A stretch of 64,000 nucleotides of DNA, from positions 1 through 64,000 of the forward strand of contig JAUCSE010000050.1 in NCBI GenBank assembly GCA_030445275.1. Direction: 5' to 3'. Shown here in pieces: positions 46,720 to 54,669 of the stretch (positions are counted from its first letter, which is position 1; each line of letters opens with the position of its first letter). The DNA comes from Mucilaginibacter sp. GTDB taxonomy: Bacteria; Bacteroidota; Bacteroidia; Sphingobacteriales; Sphingobacteriaceae. Under the pieces are notes generated by a model. That model was not told where the DNA came from, did no database searches, and saw only the letters and a program-made list of their open reading frames with translations. The translations under genes were made by a program, and so were the position numbers.

Positions 46720-47166
46720 TTATCTATTAAATTGCCTAAGGTGATGATCATTATGTTTATAGGCATGATATCCAAACTGTTCTTTTGTCATCCTTCCAAA
46801 AAAAGGATGTACAAAGTCGGGGTTTGAAAAATGAGCATGTTCCTCAATTAAGGCAATCCATTTTGCTCTTTCAGATGTAATGCCACCACTAGTTTCCCTT
46901 ACTATAAGTTCCGGACTTGAGGGGGCATTCCGCATCATGGGGGTATCGTCTTTTGAAACACTTTTCAAAGCCATTTTACCAAACAAACGACCGATGAACG
47001 ATCGTTTACATATTATTTTACCTAATGCCATTTCTTCCCACAATCTGCAATGCTTCAGCATTTGATATATATTCATTTTGCCCCATTGAGCAGTGCTATT
47101 TTCATTAAGCGAATTAATCCTGCCGATCAATTCATCTCTTGTTGTTTTATCAAATATAGTTTTCAT
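46720..47166 (-). CDS. DUF1569 family protein (copy 2)
   Basis: 148 residues from the ATG at 47166 (MKTIFDKTTRDELIGRINSLNEN). An in-frame upstream extension to 47211 is unlikely because the shorter start gives exactly the length of copy 1. It retains the His pattern (LKHCRLWEE, HNDHHLRQFN). It lies 34 bp upstream of copy 1 and 58 bp downstream of a DinB gene, so three DinB-superfamily genes stand together. Confidence 0.85.
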   Translation of the reverse strand: MKTIFDKTTRDELIGRINSLNENSTAQWGKMNIYQMLKHCRLWEEMALGKIICKRSFIGRLFGKMALKSVSKDDTPMMRNAPSSPELIVRETSGGITSERAKWIALIEEHAHFSNPDFVHPFFGRMTKEQFGYHAYKHNDHHLRQFNR

Positions 47167-47224
47167 GTTTTGATGATTTATATTGGTATAATCAGCTATC
47201 CATAATTGCAAACTACGGCAACCA

Positions 47225-47731
47225 TTACCCCTCCAGCCACCCCCTGATATTCTTTAGCTGCCAGATATGCCTTTGTGTATGAAAAAGTATAAAATACAAC
47301 CACTCCATGCGGGTTAGGGTGCCAAATTGCGGCAGGTCAAAGTCGGTATAGGTCAATGTCAGGTCCTTGGTTTTTGACAGCGTGATCATAGGGGTATAAG
47401 CGTTATCCAGCAAACCCGAAATAATATCTTTTTCATGCGGGCCATCAGATGGCCTTATGAAATCGGGAGCGATCATCTTGATATCAAAGTTTAGGAAAAG
47501 ATCGCCCAAAGGGCCTATCTTTTCGGCCGGATCGCGTTTGGTATCCGTACCGGTACTGTTTAATATCTCTGCACCGCCTGATGAAAATTTTACAATATGC
47601 TCGGCCACCTGCCCGGCGGTCCAGCTATCTTTAAAAGGCACGGTGTTAAATTGTTCCTGCGGAAAGTCGGAAACGGTTTGTAGTAGCATATGCCTGGTGC
47701 TTTCTAATGCAGCGCTAATATCTGTTGCCAT
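47225..47731 (-). CDS. DinB family protein
   Basis: 168 residues of the DinB/YfiT-like four-helix bundle: LLQTVSDFPQEQFNTVPFKDSWTAGQVAEHIVKFS near the N-terminus and LTRMEWLYFILFHTQRHIWQLKNIRGWLEG at the end. Three His residues (AEHI, FHTQRH) are the likely metal ligands. Members include bacillithiol or other thiol transferases, but most are unassigned. It is the first gene of the DinB/DUF1569 group. Confidence 0.87.
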   Translation of the reverse strand: MATDISAALESTRHMLLQTVSDFPQEQFNTVPFKDSWTAGQVAEHIVKFSSGGAEILNSTGTDTKRDPAEKIGPLGDLFLNFDIKMIAPDFIRPSDGPHEKDIISGLLDNAYTPMITLSKTKDLTLTYTDFDLPQFGTLTRMEWLYFILFHTQRHIWQLKNIRGWLEG

Positions 47732-47941
47732 AATTGTTTTAAATTGATAAATAAAGATACAGGCTATATGGTTAGCAATAGTACCATGAACCCGACAAAA
47801 AGAGGGCTGTTTGCGACAATTCCCAGCATCAGATAAAACTATATCATCAATAAAGGCAAAACAACATGTACCTATGCAACGTAGAAATACGGTATAAAAA
47901 ATATGGGTATTTGTACGCTTAGCAGTTTTGTTGTAACTGCA

Positions 47942-47949
47942 TACATTTG
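47942..47949 (+). promoter_or_regulatory. possible Bacteroidota -7 element TACATTTG
   Basis: It matches the TAnnTTTG consensus exactly and lies 18 bp before the ATG at 47968. No well-spaced TTG -33 element was found, so this is weak support for a promoter of the two-component cluster. Confidence 0.3.
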
Positions 47950-47967
47950 TTTTATAAACTAAACACC

Positions 47968-48447
47968 ATGAAAGAAATTCAAACTCAAAAATTTTACTGG
48001 CTGAAATACGAGGTAAGCGCTATCCAGGCATTAATTAATAATTTTCCGGATATTGATCGTTTTGTATTTTGTTATTTTTTCCCGAATTCGACTAGCGAAA
48101 GCAAACCGCTGCAACTAATAGCTTATGGATACACGCCGCCGCCAACAAATGCGTATACCAGCTATTTTGACACTTTAGATGTTTATAACTACAATGCTTT
48201 GGAATTAAGCGGCCCCATCATCATGAGTAACAACATTATTTCTAAGGCCAATATATTGTTGTTAATTAATACTCCTGATCCTAACGGCGACAAGCCAGAC
48301 TACCTGGTATTTATTCCAAATGTTACTGGGGGACATGTTTATTATGATATAAAACGATTTAAACGGACAGATACCGGCGATGTACAACTAGGCGATCCTG
48401 GTAGCATTAATACCGATCCTTCCCCGCCCGCTACTATTAATGGTTAA
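47968..48447 (+). CDS. hypothetical protein upstream of the two-component genes
   Basis: I do not recognise this family. From the ATG at 47968 it has about 159 residues, no signal peptide and no membrane segment. The N-terminal part (FYWLKYEVSAIQALINNFPDIDRFVFCYFFPN) mixes helix and strand, and the C-terminal tail is Asp/Pro/Gly-rich and probably disordered (DVQLGDPGSINTDPSPP). An ATG at 47947 would add seven residues. It precedes the membrane protein gene by 18 bp and is probably in the same transcript, so a role in the signalling module is inferred only from position. Confidence 0.65.
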   Translation: MKEIQTQKFYWLKYEVSAIQALINNFPDIDRFVFCYFFPNSTSESKPLQLIAYGYTPPPTNAYTSYFDTLDVYNYNALELSGPIIMSNNIISKANILLLINTPDPNGDKPDYLVFIPNVTGGHVYYDIKRFKRTDTGDVQLGDPGSINTDPSPPATING

Positions 48448-48465
48448 TTAACCTGACTTTCCAAC

Positions 48466-49131
48466 ATGTTTAAAGTATTTCAGTTCATTATTGATTGGTC
48501 AGAAGTTTGGGCTTTACTAATCCCTATATTTATACTATTATACAAAAAGAAACAGCCGGCTGTAATGAAGCCGGTTGTTTTTTATGTTTGGATAGCCTTT
48601 GTTATTAATCTGGCTATAGACGTGATCTGGAAATTCAGAACTAGTTTACCCTCTGCTTATAACTCCAATAACTGGCTGTATAACCTGCATTCGGTAATCC
48701 GTTTCTTTTTATTCAGCGCATTTTTTATCAGGTTGCACCAGTCTTTTTTGGTAACTGTAAAAAAGATCATCCCTTTTTGTTTTATCGCTTTTATACTGGT
48801 GAACTTTAGTTTTTATGAGCGCTTTTTTGATTATTGGAATTTAAGCAGTCGCCTGCTGTCTGTCGAAGCCATTTTGCTGTTGTTTTATACCCTACAATAC
48901 TACCTGTTCAAAATTAATGATGATTTAGATGCTAACATATTTAGTGCCGATTTTTGGATAGTTACCGGCCTGGGTATCTTTGTTACCATTAGTTTTTTTA
49001 TTTTTCTTTTACACAACGAACTCACTTTACGTCTGCAAAATTTTGCCATTATTTCGTGGAAAGTCCATAACATATCCTATATTGTTTTTAATCTGTTTAT
49101 AGCCAAAGGCTTTTATGAATCAAGGGAGTGA
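48466..49131 (+). CDS. multi-pass membrane protein, probable sensor partner of the kinase
   Basis: 221 residues with six to seven hydrophobic helices (SEVWALLIPIFILLY, VVFYVWIAFVINLAIDVIW, FIAFILVNFSF, FWIVTGLGIFVTISFFIFLL). There is no catalytic motif. Its 3' end overlaps the histidine kinase gene by 17 bp, indicating coupled translation. The kinase itself has almost no periplasmic sensor, so this protein is a good candidate for the sensing part. The family is unassigned by me. Confidence 0.78.
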   Translation: MFKVFQFIIDWSEVWALLIPIFILLYKKKQPAVMKPVVFYVWIAFVINLAIDVIWKFRTSLPSAYNSNNWLYNLHSVIRFFLFSAFFIRLHQSFLVTVKKIIPFCFIAFILVNFSFYERFFDYWNLSSRLLSVEAILLLFYTLQYYLFKINDDLDANIFSADFWIVTGLGIFVTISFFIFLLHNELTLRLQNFAIISWKVHNISYIVFNLFIAKGFYESRE

Positions 49132-49912
49132 TGATATCCGGCTTTTGCTGGTGGTGGGCATTGCCGCCATGCTCATGCTTTTTATAAGCCTGCTGCTCAT
49201 TTTTATATTTACGCAACGTAAAAAGCTACAGTATCAGAATGAACTGCGAGCCCTGCATGATATTCAGAAAAACCAATTAATAGAAGCTGCAGTAAGGAGT
49301 GAGGAGATTGAGCGGCACCGCATTGCCGAAGAGCTGCATGACGAAGTGGGGGCTATATTGGCATCATCAAGCCTGCATTTTTACAGTATCAGAATTGAGG
49401 ATTGTGATGAGGCAAGCCAGCGGTTGTATCAAAAAGGGAAGGCTCTGCTTGACGAGGGCATTCATAAAGTACGGGGTATTTCGCATAGTTTACATTCCAG
49501 CATACTGCAGGAGTTTGGTTTAAACGAAGCCATTGAACATTTTTGCAGCAAAATAGGCCATGAAAGTATTGTTAAGGTAAATGTTGATCTTGACGGCAGC
49601 TACAATACCCAGGCAGTGCAAAATGATATCAGTATTTATCGCATTATCCAGGAGTTTATTAATAACATCATTAAACATGGTAAGGCAAGTCAAATCCATA
49701 TAAAGTCTGTTTATTTAAGTAAAGCGCTAATGTTTACTATTTCGCACAATGGCAATGGGCTTACGCAATCACAGTTTGAAGAGTTAAGGTTTAAAAAAGA
49801 TGGACTGGGCTTAAAGAACATTCAAAACAGGGTCATTTTGCTAAAAGCCAATCTTAAATTTACATATCATAAGAGCGGATATTCTATTGATATCTATGTT
49901 CCAATAGATTAG
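49115..49912 (+). CDS. NarX/LiaS-type sensor histidine kinase
   Basis: 265 residues: one N-terminal membrane helix (LLLVVGIAAMLMLFISLLLIFIF, about 8-31), a HisKA_3 dimerisation domain with the phospho-acceptor in RHRIAEELHDEVGAIL (His about 75), and an HATPase domain with EFINNIIKHGKA (N box) and DGLGLKNIQNR (G box). It lacks a large extracellular domain. It autophosphorylates and should pass phosphate to the response regulator 163 bp downstream. Confidence 0.92.
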   Translation: MNQGSDDIRLLLVVGIAAMLMLFISLLLIFIFTQRKKLQYQNELRALHDIQKNQLIEAAVRSEEIERHRIAEELHDEVGAILASSSLHFYSIRIEDCDEASQRLYQKGKALLDEGIHKVRGISHSLHSSILQEFGLNEAIEHFCSKIGHESIVKVNVDLDGSYNTQAVQNDISIYRIIQEFINNIIKHGKASQIHIKSVYLSKALMFTISHNGNGLTQSQFEELRFKKDGLGLKNIQNRVILLKANLKFTYHKSGYSIDIYVPID

Positions 49913-50075
49913 GGGGATTAAGGCCTTTATTTTTTGACAATCGTAATATAAAGAGTAAGAGGGGGCTTTTATTTATCATTATCATATTTTTGCTTTTTAA
50001 GCATCTTGTTCATTATTGATTATTATTTATTTTCATAAAAGTTTAATTATTTTTATGCCCCCAACTTAAATAATA

Positions 50076-50726
50076 ATGCCAAAAATAAAAGTAGCCATAG
50101 CTGATGATTATGCCATATTCAGAGATGGATTAAAAGTAGGACTTAACCGGGATAAAAACCTGGAAGTAATGCTTGAGGTATCGAATGGTGAAGAGTTATT
50201 GCAGGAGCTTGAAAAAGAAGAGCGTCCTGATGTTATTTTAATGGATTTGAAGATGCCGGTTATGGATGGTATGGAAGCTACCAGGCTGGTCAGAGCAAAG
50301 TATCCGGACATTAAAATATTGGTGGTAACCATGTATGACGAGGCTAAGTTTATCATCCATTTAATGGAGAATGGCGCTAACGGATATCTGTTGAAAAATG
50401 CCGATCCGAAGGAGATCAGGAAGGCTATTTATTCGGTTCATGAAGATGGGTACTACTTTAATGATATTGTAAATAAGGCTTTGTTAAAAAAGCTTGTTAT
50501 AAAAGGCAATGTTAAACCATCATTTAATCAGAACGTTGAATTTTCTGAACGCGAATTGGATGTCTTAAAAATGATCTGCAACGAAAAAACGGCTACCGAA
50601 ATTGGCTCCGAACTTTTTTTAAGTCCCCGCTCTGTCGAGGGCATCAGGCAGCGCATCATTGAAAAAGTAGGTGTTCGTAATACAGCCGGCCTGGTAATGT
50701 TCGCCGTTAAAAATGGCGTGATATAA
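50076..50726 (+). CDS. NarL/FixJ family response regulator
   Basis: 216 residues. The receiver has an acidic pocket (IADDYAIF), the phospho-acceptor Asp in VILMDLKMP (about 56), Thr in VVTMYD and Lys in LLKNADP. A LuxR-type helix-turn-helix follows (FSERELDVLKMICNEKTATEIGSEL, about 150-210). It is the cognate partner of the upstream kinase. The peptide/HTTM cassette about 500 bp downstream is a plausible target (inference). Confidence 0.93.
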   Translation: MPKIKVAIADDYAIFRDGLKVGLNRDKNLEVMLEVSNGEELLQELEKEERPDVILMDLKMPVMDGMEATRLVRAKYPDIKILVVTMYDEAKFIIHLMENGANGYLLKNADPKEIRKAIYSVHEDGYYFNDIVNKALLKKLVIKGNVKPSFNQNVEFSERELDVLKMICNEKTATEIGSELFLSPRSVEGIRQRIIEKVGVRNTAGLVMFAVKNGVI

Positions 50727-51231
50727 TTATAGCAATGCTTTTTGCGATTGAAATTATATCCCAGTAGATGGTAAAAAAAACGCAATGTCATTTCGACGCG
50801 GAACGAGGAGAAATCTTATACCTTGTTCCTGCTGCGTAAACTTTGATAAAGCATAAGATTTCTCACTGCGTTCGAAATGACATAAAGGTAGCATCGCTTC
50901 TAAGCAGTTATAACCATATTGATGACTTGTTTTTGCGATAAAATAGCTCGTTTTTAGCCTTTTATCCGTCCTCCGAAAAAATACCTTTACTCTTTATACT
51001 CTCCGTTTTACGCCTAATGCTGCGTAAAATCAAGCCTGTTTTAACTTATTGAAATACAGGTAAATGTATTTTGTTCCTCAATGTTGCGTGGAAATACCTG
51101 ATATGCCGAATGCGTATTTATACTGTGGTGAAACGCGCGCTTACTCCCGTACTTTATGTTGTGCAATGAAGCTTCAAAAAACAAGGCACACATCAACCAA
51201 ATTATTTACATCTATTAAAAACAACAAGAAA
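50727..51231. other. 505-bp intergenic region before the peptide cassette
   Basis: It contains a palindromic repeat (50785-50883) and, from about 50940, an AT-rich leader. AAATACA/TGTATTT arms at 51052-51058 and 51065-51071 could be an operator. An in-frame extension of the peptide gene back to 51064 exists but looks non-coding (MYFVPQCCVEIPDM). Confidence 0.5.
50785..50883. repeat. palindromic repeat (ATGTCATTTCGA type)
   Basis: Left arm ATGTCATTTCGA and right arm TCGAAATGACAT are perfect. Inner matches AGAAATCTTAT/ATAAGATTTCT continue the stem. Confidence 0.75.
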
Positions 51232-51540
51232 ATGGCAAAGTTAAGTTTAACCCAGGCAGAATTAGCTGCCCTTGACGCGCTGATCGCAGAATTAAAAAGC
51301 GACGGCAAATCAGTAGAAGCTGAAGCTGAAAATTCAGCAGCTTTTATTACAGCAATAGCAAAAGTAACTGTTCAGGTAGCAAAAGTAACCGTTAAAGCAA
51401 CTCCGGTTGTTACACAGGTTGCCGTGGCTGCCGTTTTAGGTAAAACAGCAACTGACGAAACAGGCAAAGCGCTTGCAAGTCATGCAGCAGAGGGTTTATC
51501 ATTAGATAAACTGATCGAGCTTCGCAAAAAGTTTAATTAA
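51232..51540 (+). CDS. 102-residue Ala/Val/Lys-rich peptide, possible precursor
   Basis: The preferred start is the ATG at 51232, preceded by an A-rich leader. The protein has three parts: a helical N-terminus (LSLTQAELAALDALIAELK, about 4-22), a central alternating Val/Ala/Lys/Thr segment (about 40-70, KVTVQVAKVTVKATPVVTQ then AVAAVLG), and a charged C-terminal helix (SLDKLIELRKKF, about 89-101). It has no Cys and no signal peptide. A terminator follows at once, so it should be expressed above the downstream genes. I do not recognise the family; a small modified or membrane-active peptide is one hypothesis, a structural protein another. Confidence 0.7.
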   Translation: MAKLSLTQAELAALDALIAELKSDGKSVEAEAENSAAFITAIAKVTVQVAKVTVKATPVVTQVAVAAVLGKTATDETGKALASHAAEGLSLDKLIELRKKFN

Positions 51541-51548
51541 TAAGGGTA

Positions 51549-51578
51549 GGGGGGCCGCTTCGGTGGCTCTCCTTTTTT
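51549..51578 (+). terminator. UUCG-loop terminator/attenuator inside the peptide cassette
   Basis: GGGGGGCCGC, loop TTCG, GTGGCTCTCC, then six T. The stem is 10 bp with G-T wobbles and a very stable tetraloop. The next gene starts only 18 bp after the T-run, leaving no space for a separate promoter downstream of it, so downstream genes probably depend on read-through. Confidence 0.88.
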
Positions 51579-51596
51579 AACTAAATCTTTAAAATT

Positions 51597-52148
51597 ATGA
51601 TCGCGAATTTAGACTCAGCTGTTATCTATGAGTTTATAGTGATAGCTTTTTTGGCCAGTTGGTTCTTACTTACTGTACTGTGCCAGTTCAAGGATACAAA
51701 ATTTTCTGAGTTTATCAGGTATAAGGTAGATCTGTTTGGTTTAATCCCTTTATGGACGTTTTTTGCACCCCATCCGGGTAAAAGAGATTATCACCTGCTT
51801 TACAGGGATAAGATAACTGAGCAAGCCTATAGCGAGTGGCAGGAAATGGATATCACCGAGGAGCGCACCTTCTGGTCGTGGTTCTGGAATCCTGAGAAAC
51901 GCGACAAAAAAATATTATCAGATGTGGTACAAAGCCTGGTATCAAGTATACCCTATTATAAAGGCGAAAACGGCAATCTGAATCTGCTCATGTTCTCAAT
52001 GCCTTACCTTATTGTATTACATGCGGTTAGTCAGTGTAAACAGCAATCGCAACATGCTTACCGGCAGTTTATGCTGGCCGAATCATCAGGCTATCATAAA
52101 GAAACAGAGCCGGCCTTAATCTTACTATCAGTTTTTCACCAAATATAA
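51597..52148 (+). CDS. membrane-anchored protein of the HTTM cassette (SdpA-like position)
   Basis: 183 residues. One N-terminal membrane helix (IYEFIVIAFLASWFLLTVLCQF, about 10-31) is followed by a soluble, Trp-rich domain with GLIPLWTFFAPHPGKRDYHLLYRDK (about 48-72) and FWSWFWNPEKRD. The FFAPxPGxxDYHLLYRD pattern is one I associate with uncharacterised proteins beside HTTM genes. The arrangement of one helix plus a W-P-FF segment recalls SdpA of the Bacillus Sdp toxin system. That comparison is inference. The gene is 7 bp before the HTTM gene. Confidence 0.72.
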   Translation: MIANLDSAVIYEFIVIAFLASWFLLTVLCQFKDTKFSEFIRYKVDLFGLIPLWTFFAPHPGKRDYHLLYRDKITEQAYSEWQEMDITEERTFWSWFWNPEKRDKKILSDVVQSLVSSIPYYKGENGNLNLLMFSMPYLIVLHAVSQCKQQSQHAYRQFMLAESSGYHKETEPALILLSVFHQI

Positions 52149-52155
52149 ATTAGCC

Positions 52156-52977
52156 ATGATCTCATTTATAGATACTACCCAGCTTATACTGATGATACTG
52201 AGTGTCGGGCTATTTATTTCGACGCTGGAGTACATCAAAAAGATCCAGATTTTTGCCCCCAATGGTTTGCTATCCTGGAATGTTATGCAACTAAAGTGGG
52301 ATAAACAAGATCAGAAACCATTATTAAAATCCTTTTTTAAGCTATTTAATGAATCGGGCCTGATTGTTCTTTTTGCAATAAGATGCCTGTTACTCGTCGG
52401 ACTGTTATTTTTCCCGATACAGTCAGTATCAGGCTGGATATTGGTTAGCCTGTTGGGTTTAAGTTTATTGATCAGCTCGCTTATTACCTATTACGGGAGT
52501 GATGGATCGGACCAGATGAATATGCTTATTATTATTACGCTCGTTGTATGTCATCTTCCGGGTGTAGCCAGTACAAAATTAGCTGATTTAGGCTTATGGT
52601 TTATTGGTTTACAAGCCTGCCTTTCTTATTGTGTGGCTGGTATTGCCAAATTAGTTTCGAGCGAATGGCGGGCATCAACAGCTGTTAAGGATGTGTTTTC
52701 GACCAAAACATACGGATCGCAAAAGGCCACCATTTTTCTTCAAAAATATCCGGCAGCTAATGTGTTTTTATGCTGGAATGTAATGATCATGGAAACCCTG
52801 TTTCCGCTATGCCTGTTTTTACCGTGGAACTATGCGGTAATATTCCTGATATGGGGTTTTACATTCCACTTCTTTACTGCCGTTATTATGGGCTTGAATT
52901 CTTTCTTCTGGGCATTTATGGCCACTTATCCTGCATTATACTTTATAAATCATCAAATGCCATGGCACCTATTTTAA
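52156..52977 (+). CDS. HTTM-domain membrane protein (SdpB/gamma-carboxylase-like)
   Basis: 273 residues with seven or more hydrophobic segments. Motifs fit the HTTM domain, a membrane domain related to vitamin K-dependent gamma-carboxylase and to SdpB: YYGSDGSDQMNMLI, ACLSYCVAGIAKLVSSEWR, and FHFFTAVIMGLNSFFWAFMATYPALYF. The domain is thought to act on peptides or lipids in the membrane; no reaction is proven for this type. Its 3' end overlaps the DCC oxidoreductase start by 16 bp, so the two are translated together. Confidence 0.82.
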   Translation: MISFIDTTQLILMILSVGLFISTLEYIKKIQIFAPNGLLSWNVMQLKWDKQDQKPLLKSFFKLFNESGLIVLFAIRCLLLVGLLFFPIQSVSGWILVSLLGLSLLISSLITYYGSDGSDQMNMLIIITLVVCHLPGVASTKLADLGLWFIGLQACLSYCVAGIAKLVSSEWRASTAVKDVFSTKTYGSQKATIFLQKYPAANVFLCWNVMIMETLFPLCLFLPWNYAVIFLIWGFTFHFFTAVIMGLNSFFWAFMATYPALYFINHQMPWHLF

Positions 52978-53381
52978 CTACCAAGTTTGATATCATCCTT
53001 TTTGATGGTGTCTGTAATTTTTGCAACCGTTATATCAATTATGTTATAACACATGATAAAGCCAACAGGTTTGTTTTTGCGCCAGTGCAAAGCAACTCGG
53101 CCCATCATCTGGCTGCATTGTACCAGATTGATCTTCAGCGCTTAAATAGTATTGTTGTTGTGCATGATGATAAGGTATATACACAGTCTAAAGCAGTGAT
53201 CCATATTGTTAAAAACTTATATACCTGGTGGCTGCCGCTGGCTTATTTAGCCTATATAATACCTCCTTTTATCAGGGATTATATGTACACCGCCTTTGCC
53301 AATAAACGGTATGCGTTGTTCGGCCAGTCAGAAAGCTGCGTGGTACCAACAATACATATGAAAAGTAAATTTTTAAGCTGA
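52962..53381 (+). CDS. DCC1-like thiol-disulfide oxidoreductase (DUF393)
   Basis: 139 residues from the ATG at 52962 (MAPILTTKFDIILFDGVCNFC); a longer reading from 52770 lies inside the HTTM gene and is rejected. The DUF393 signature FDGVCNFCNRYINYV carries a CxxC redox pair near residues 18-21, followed by a thioredoxin-like fold (RFVFAPVQS, SIVVVHDDKVYTQSKAVIHIVK). DCC proteins often sit beside, or are fused with, HTTM domains. It probably supplies redox equivalents to the membrane enzyme. Confidence 0.88.
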   Translation: MAPILTTKFDIILFDGVCNFCNRYINYVITHDKANRFVFAPVQSNSAHHLAALYQIDLQRLNSIVVVHDDKVYTQSKAVIHIVKNLYTWWLPLAYLAYIIPPFIRDYMYTAFANKRYALFGQSESCVVPTIHMKSKFLS

Positions 53382-53421
53382 TCAATCTGGCGCCGGTCAG
53401 TATCATCAAACATTATCAATT

Positions 53422-54267
53422 ATGAAAAATCAAAAATTCGGTATCGTACCATCTACTGCCTTAGATTACGGATACTTTGTAAAGTCGGCTATAGATGTTT
53501 ATACGGCTTTACCTAATATAATAAGTCCAACACAAAATCAATATCCTGACTTTCCTGAGGGCTACCGCCTGCTTTTTAATATCCATATGACTGATTTTTT
53601 TGGACCTTTTAAGAAAACGGTTTATTATGGATTTATAGCTATTGATCTGTCAAATCCATCAAGCATAGTAATTGCCATCCGCGGAACAATGGGCTTGAAA
53701 GAGTGGTGGGATGATTTGCACCTTTATTCAGTCCCCTGTCCGTTTGCACCAAATTCAGGCCGTGTGGTTGCCGGTTTTTTAGACCTCTACAACAGTCTTA
53801 AAGTTTCAGTTCCGGGAGCGCCTGATAATGCAATTTCATTGAGCGAAACCGTATATCCAGGGCTTAAGAGTGTGTTTAACCTGGATAATTATACTCAAAT
53901 AACACTGGCCGGACACAGCCTTGGCGCAAGTCTGGTAACCTTATACGGGCTACACTTGGCCGCTACCAGCAGTAAACGAGTTGTAAGCATTTATACCTAT
54001 GCATCGCCATGCACCGGTGATCAGGATTTTATTAACTACTATAATACCATAATTTCAGAAAGTTACCGGATATATAATGAACCTGACTTAGTTCCTAAAG
54101 CTTTGTTGTGGCTGGGTTACGCCCAGGTACCTGCGGCCTTTGAGGTAAACTCCCTGTTAGATCCCGGAATTATAAAATCCATCGGTTGTTTTCATGCCCT
54201 GAACACTTACTTATACCTGTTAGGAGCTCCAGCAAGTATCATAGGAGCTTGTGCAACCAGTTCATAA
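53422..54267 (+). CDS. class 3 lipase family protein
   Basis: 281 residues with the lipase 3 fold: SIVIAIRGTMGLKEWWDDL near the oxyanion region, nucleophile Ser in LAGHSLGASLV, Asp in YNEPDLVPK and His in CFHALNTYL. There is no signal peptide, so secretion would need another route, or the enzyme is cytoplasmic. It starts 40 bp after the DCC gene on the same strand and ends with a good terminator, so it may be the last gene of the cassette. Confidence 0.87.
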   Translation: MKNQKFGIVPSTALDYGYFVKSAIDVYTALPNIISPTQNQYPDFPEGYRLLFNIHMTDFFGPFKKTVYYGFIAIDLSNPSSIVIAIRGTMGLKEWWDDLHLYSVPCPFAPNSGRVVAGFLDLYNSLKVSVPGAPDNAISLSETVYPGLKSVFNLDNYTQITLAGHSLGASLVTLYGLHLAATSSKRVVSIYTYASPCTGDQDFINYYNTIISESYRIYNEPDLVPKALLWLGYAQVPAAFEVNSLLDPGIIKSIGCFHALNTYLYLLGAPASIIGACATSS

Positions 54268-54317
54268 CACAGCCTAATTACCTAATACCTTTCATAGTGT
54301 GCATCTACCTAGAAAGC

Positions 54318-54356
54318 AAAAGCCCCTCTAAATGGAAACATTTAGGGGGCTTTGTT
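54318..54356 (+). terminator. terminator after the lipase gene
   Basis: AAAGCCCCtCTAAATG, GAAA loop, CATTTAGGGGGCTTT with one bulged T, followed by GTTTTTAAGC. Confidence 0.85.
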
Positions 54357-54388
54357 TTTAAGCTAAGGAAAGTCGGAGATTAAACTTG

Positions 54389-54640
54389 CCCGGTCATCTC
54401 CGCCAGCTGGCGGATGGCCCCCCCCTCTCTTCGCCTGCGGCGGAAAGAGGGGCTTTAAAAATGGGGTAAAGACAAAAGAAATTATCATCCTGAGGAACGA
54501 AGGATCTATTCGTGAATATGCATGCGTTTAATAGGTGCTTCACTCCGTTCAGCATGACAAACTTTATTTCCAAACCCCTTTTTGCGCAGCAGAGAGGGGC
54601 GCCGTCCGCCGGCTGGCGGATCAGGCGGGATGAGCCGACC
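54389..54640. repeat. two opposed family B repeats around a GTCATGCTGA palindrome
   Basis: 54389-54452 carries CTCCGCCAGCTGGCGGA plus a CTCTCTTCGC..GCGGAAAGAGG stem. 54576-54640 carries the same two stems in reverse order. Between them lies ATCATCCTGAGGAACGAAGG...CGTTCAGCATGAC (54484-54559), the reverse orientation of the copy at 60607. Confidence 0.7.
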
Positions 54641-54669
54641 GTAAGTCATGCAATTAAATTATCAACTCA

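Larger units (their letters stand above)
54268..54669. other. 402-bp intergenic region with terminator and stacked repeats
   Basis: No gene is seen. In order: lipase terminator (54318-54356), family B copy (54389-54452), a GTCATGCTGA-type palindrome (54484-54559), and a second family B copy in opposite orientation (54576-54640). Confidence 0.6.

Noticed and set aside
51064..51231. N-terminal extension of the 102-residue peptide with several Cys
   Set aside because: The extension lies in an AT-rich leader, its composition is unlike the rest of the protein, and the ATG at 51232 follows a typical A-rich leader. The Cys residues should not be used to argue for a disulfide toxin.
52770..52961. 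Longer start for the DCC oxidoreductase inside the HTTM gene
   Set aside because: It would overlap the HTTM gene by about 200 bp. The DUF393 domain begins right after the ATG at 52962.
54389..54640. CRISPR array
   Set aside because: The repeats are long palindromes in alternating orientation, with no regular spacers and no cas genes.
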